Positions 7,901 through 8,670 of a DNA stretch of 8,670 bases are shown piece by piece. A model generated the notes under the pieces. It saw only the letters and a list, made by a program, of their open reading frames with translations, ran no database searches and had not been told where the DNA came from. The number at the start of each line of letters is the position of its first letter. The stretch's first letter is position 1. This DNA is from Thermoplasmata archaeon (GTDB lineage: Archaea; Thermoplasmatota; Thermoplasmata; SG8-5; JAGLSY01). The position numbers were made by a program, and so were the translations under genes. The stretch covers positions 1 through 8,670 of the forward strand of contig JAGLSY010000106.1 of NCBI GenBank assembly GCA_023135545.1, written 5' to 3'.

Positions 7901-8142
7901 CCCTTGTCGGCTATGTCCAGTGCGGCCTGCATCCCGGATATTCCGGCTCCCACGACCAGCACATCACCTTCCATTTTTCTCTTGCTGGTGCGGATTGCGT
8001 TCTCCGCATTGATTTCTATCTCCGACTCGATATACGACGTCTGGTCTTCCAGGAGGGCTATCTCCGGAGCCAGCATCAAATAATCGTCTTCAAGAGGGAC
8101 ATCCTCGTAATAGTGCTCGAAATACTCATTCTGGTCTTGCAT
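4972..8142 (-). CDS. hdrA: Tandem HdrA: double FAD/Fe-S heterodisulfide reductase subunit A-like protein
   Basis: HdrA is the flavin subunit that splits electron pairs between high- and low-potential acceptors in heterodisulfide reductase complexes. This 1056-residue protein carries two copies of its FAD core. Module 1 has GAGISG (65-70), TFPTNDCSIC (103-112), two inserted 4Fe-4S motifs (Cys161/164/167/171 and 208/211/214/218), a Cys set at 302/315/319/320 and the FAD motif VYLAGCNQGPKDI (449-461). A canonical HdrA N-terminal domain follows (IGVFICHCG, 503-511, with Cys543, 568, 600). Module 2 then has GGGVAG (647-652), Cys794/805/806/810 and VYFCGSAHFP (943-952), but no ferredoxin insert. 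The protein ends with two ferredoxin motifs (Cys992/995/998/1002 and 1023/1026/1029/1033). An acidic leader of about 57 residues precedes module 1. I chose the ATG at 8142, which has GAGG nine bases upstream; an in-frame ATG at 8175 lacks a ribosome site and would extend the overlap with korC to 50 bases. Confidence 0.93.
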   Translation of the reverse strand: MQDQNEYFEHYYEDVPLEDDYLMLAPEIALLEDQTSYIESEIEINAENAIRTSKRKMEGDVLVVGAGISGMQAALDIADKGYRVIMLEKSSTIGGNMVKLDKTFPTNDCSICTAAPKMVEVARHQNISLMTYAEIMSLKGEKGDFTAHVFRKTAYVDPDKCTGCGDCAVVCPVEVINPFDDKLSKRKGIYIEFPQAVPIVYSINYENCVGCGSCERVCDAEAISFLQKSEDIEIKVGSVIVATGYDLFEPLEMRKEYGYGKYPNVITAMQFERLLSSFGPTEGKILRPSDGGKPESIGWIQCVGSRSKQLGFPFCSRVCCMYATKEAAITKEMDPDIDVTIFFMDMRAYGKDFQQYYDKAMEMGVNYIRARPSSVYQNEDGSIAVRYMDTHTREILEMNQDMLVLSTAIIPSKENPRLGEVLGIEVDNNGFFQSGSIVSDPIQTTRDGVYLAGCNQGPKDIPDSVAMASGAAARAIEAIIEREKVTPIPPPEEKDVSGQEPRIGVFICHCGKNINGFLDCEEVAEKAGEDGNVVYSINSMFVCSEDSQKEIREKIEEHDLNRVIVAACSPITHGGLFQDTLVESGLNKYLFEFANIRQHCSWVHSHDRPKATRKAMDLVNMAIAKSKLLQPLSQEEVDVTPVVLVIGGGVAGMKAALALSDMEIDTHVVEMSDKLGGNLNKLHSLFPTDQEPSELVTDLSARIEASEYVTVHLNTTLEELEGFVGNFKVYMKGPDGDEELEFGSAIIASGFGEIDMEGKYGYGSSPKIMTQTELEGHFKADDLEKPETVVMINCAGAMDEERPWCCRIGCGVSIKNAKLLKERFPDSDIYILYRDIRVFGKDEEEYFANVIENLKVKIIRYSEVEKPDVAIGEDGAITVKVRDQVYNEELELPADLLVLTAQTEGSESSVRLQEMFKIPVGPGHFFIEAHAKIRPLDLASDGVYFCGSAHFPKNLADAIAQAEGAASRAAIPIMQGIVKGEGITSSINALTCSGCGMCVEVCPYSAITLDEETGIAVVNATLCKGCGACAAACPSGSARQRGYRDNQILAMMYAMG
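7811..7847. repeat. 37-bp exact match shared with the HdrA-NuoE fusion gene (copy in tandem hdrA)
   Basis: This is the partner of 3275-3311, in the same orientation and reading frame. It encodes the same LDKTFPTNDCS segment, which includes the first FAD-proximal cysteine. Confidence 0.8.
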
Positions 8143-8668
8143 TCTTACCCGCCTCAAGGCCTCTGTCAAAGGCATTTACATTCAGTTCCGTGAACTTCTT
8201 TGGCACACTGTCTATGACGGCTTTCTTCATGGCCTCTTCCGATACACCGAAATCATAGATGCCGGTCAATGCGCCGACCATTGCGATGTTCGTTACGATC
8301 TTGTTGCCCAGATCCTCGGCAATCTTCTGTGCTCTTACCTTGTATATGGGCCTGCCAACATCATGCTGGGAGACCAGATCCGGGTCCACGATCAGGATAG
8401 TATCATCACGACAATCCTTGAGGTAAGTATTGAAGGCCTCCTGGGCCATTGCCACGAACAGATCAATGCTGGTCGGTCTTGGATATCCGATGGTCTCATC
8501 CGAGATGATCACGGCCGTTCTGGCGGCTCCTCCCCTGGCCTCCGGGCCATAGGACTGGCTCTGGACAGCGTTGTAATCCGAAAAGACGCATGCGGCCTTG
8601 CCGATTATGAACCCTGCAAGGATCACACCCTGGCCGCCGAATCCTGCGACCTGAATCTCTTTCTTCAT
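8126..8668 (-). CDS. korC: 2-oxoacid:ferredoxin oxidoreductase, gamma subunit (KorC/PorG family)
   Basis: This is the gamma subunit of a thiamine-diphosphate-dependent 2-oxoacid:ferredoxin oxidoreductase, which interconverts a 2-oxoacid plus CoA with an acyl-CoA, CO2 and reduced ferredoxin in the cytoplasm. The 180-residue protein is full length for a stand-alone gamma subunit. It shows the family's N-terminal GFGGQGV loop (residues 9-15), SYGPEARGG (39-47) and NIAMVGALTG (127-136). The SYGPEARGG form is most typical of 2-oxoglutarate-type KorC, but the substrate cannot be fixed from gamma alone; pyruvate or another 2-oxoacid is possible. The ATG start lies two bases from the window edge, so its ribosome site is not visible, but homologues begin at this point. 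The alpha, beta and ferredoxin subunits are absent here and are expected just beyond the right edge. Its 3' end overlaps the HdrA start by 17 bases, which argues for co-translation with the redox genes downstream. Confidence 0.93.
   Translation of the reverse strand: MKKEIQVAGFGGQGVILAGFIIGKAACVFSDYNAVQSQSYGPEARGGAARTAVIISDETIGYPRPTSIDLFVAMAQEAFNTYLKDCRDDTILIVDPDLVSQHDVGRPIYKVRAQKIAEDLGNKIVTNIAMVGALTGIYDFGVSEEAMKKAVIDSVPKKFTELNVNAFDRGLEAGKNARPE
8152..8155 (-). promoter_or_regulatory. Ribosome-binding site for the tandem hdrA
   Basis: GAGG lies inside the 3' end of korC, nine bases before the ATG at 8142. It is a modest Shine-Dalgarno match, but the ATG at 8175 has none, so it decides the start in favour of 8142. 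Confidence 0.5.
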
Positions 8669-8670
8669 TT

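Noticed and set aside
8140..8175. Upstream ATG at 8175 as the start of hdrA
   Set aside because: No ribosome site precedes it, and it would enlarge the overlap with korC to 50 bases; the ATG at 8142 is better placed.
1..8670. CRISPR arrays, tRNA or rRNA genes, insertion sequences, terminators
   Set aside because: Nearly every base lies in a coding gene; I saw no spaced direct repeats, inverted terminal repeats, RNA gene signatures or hairpin plus T-run.

Overview
The whole window is one tightly packed, leftward-reading (minus strand) block of seven genes, with no intergenic stretch longer than about 35 bases. All seven encode parts of soluble, iron-sulfur- and flavin-rich redox machinery. 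This points to a strict anaerobe. Arginine is coded mostly by AGG/AGA (11 of 14 Arg codons in the leftmost gene) and isoleucine often by ATA (8 of 18 there), and several Shine-Dalgarno sites match GGAGGTGATC. These traits suit an archaeon (for example Thermoplasmatota-like) or an anaerobic bacterium (Dehalococcoidia- or Desulfobacterota-like). The sequence alone does not settle which.

In transcription order (right to left) the genes are: (1) a complete gamma subunit of a 2-oxoacid:ferredoxin oxidoreductase, KorC type, whose partner subunits must lie beyond the right edge; (2) a giant tandem HdrA with two FAD modules and four ferredoxin-type 4Fe-4S motifs; (3) an MvhD-type [2Fe-2S] protein; (4) an FrhB/FdhB-like flavoprotein with a Cys-rich ferredoxin tail; (5) a fusion of only the N-terminal part of HdrA to a NuoE-type [2Fe-2S] thioredoxin-fold domain; (6) a NuoF/HydB-type NADH-binding FMN subunit; (7) a NuoG-type N-terminus that runs into the continuation of HdrA and is cut by the left edge.

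Read together, this looks like a large electron-bifurcating or -confurcating complex. The NuoF-type subunit would handle NAD(H), the HdrA ferredoxin domains ferredoxin, and the FrhB-like subunit possibly F420 or another carrier, with MvhD as the usual relay into HdrA. The window holds no HdrB/HdrC, no hydrogenase large subunit and no formate dehydrogenase catalytic subunit, so the final electron donor or acceptor is unknown. The adjoining korC suggests a link to 2-oxoacid oxidation or reductive carboxylation. The overall set recalls the HdrA/MvhD/NuoEFG-like electron-transfer arm of the Bam-type benzoyl-CoA reductase complex.

The most unusual point is that a second HdrA appears to be split between two non-adjacent genes. 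Its N-terminal FAD half is fused to NuoE (gene 5), and its continuation, starting at the characteristic IYIPFPQAVP segment, is fused to the NuoG-type protein (gene 7). Each fusion joint falls near the first ferredoxin motif of HdrA.
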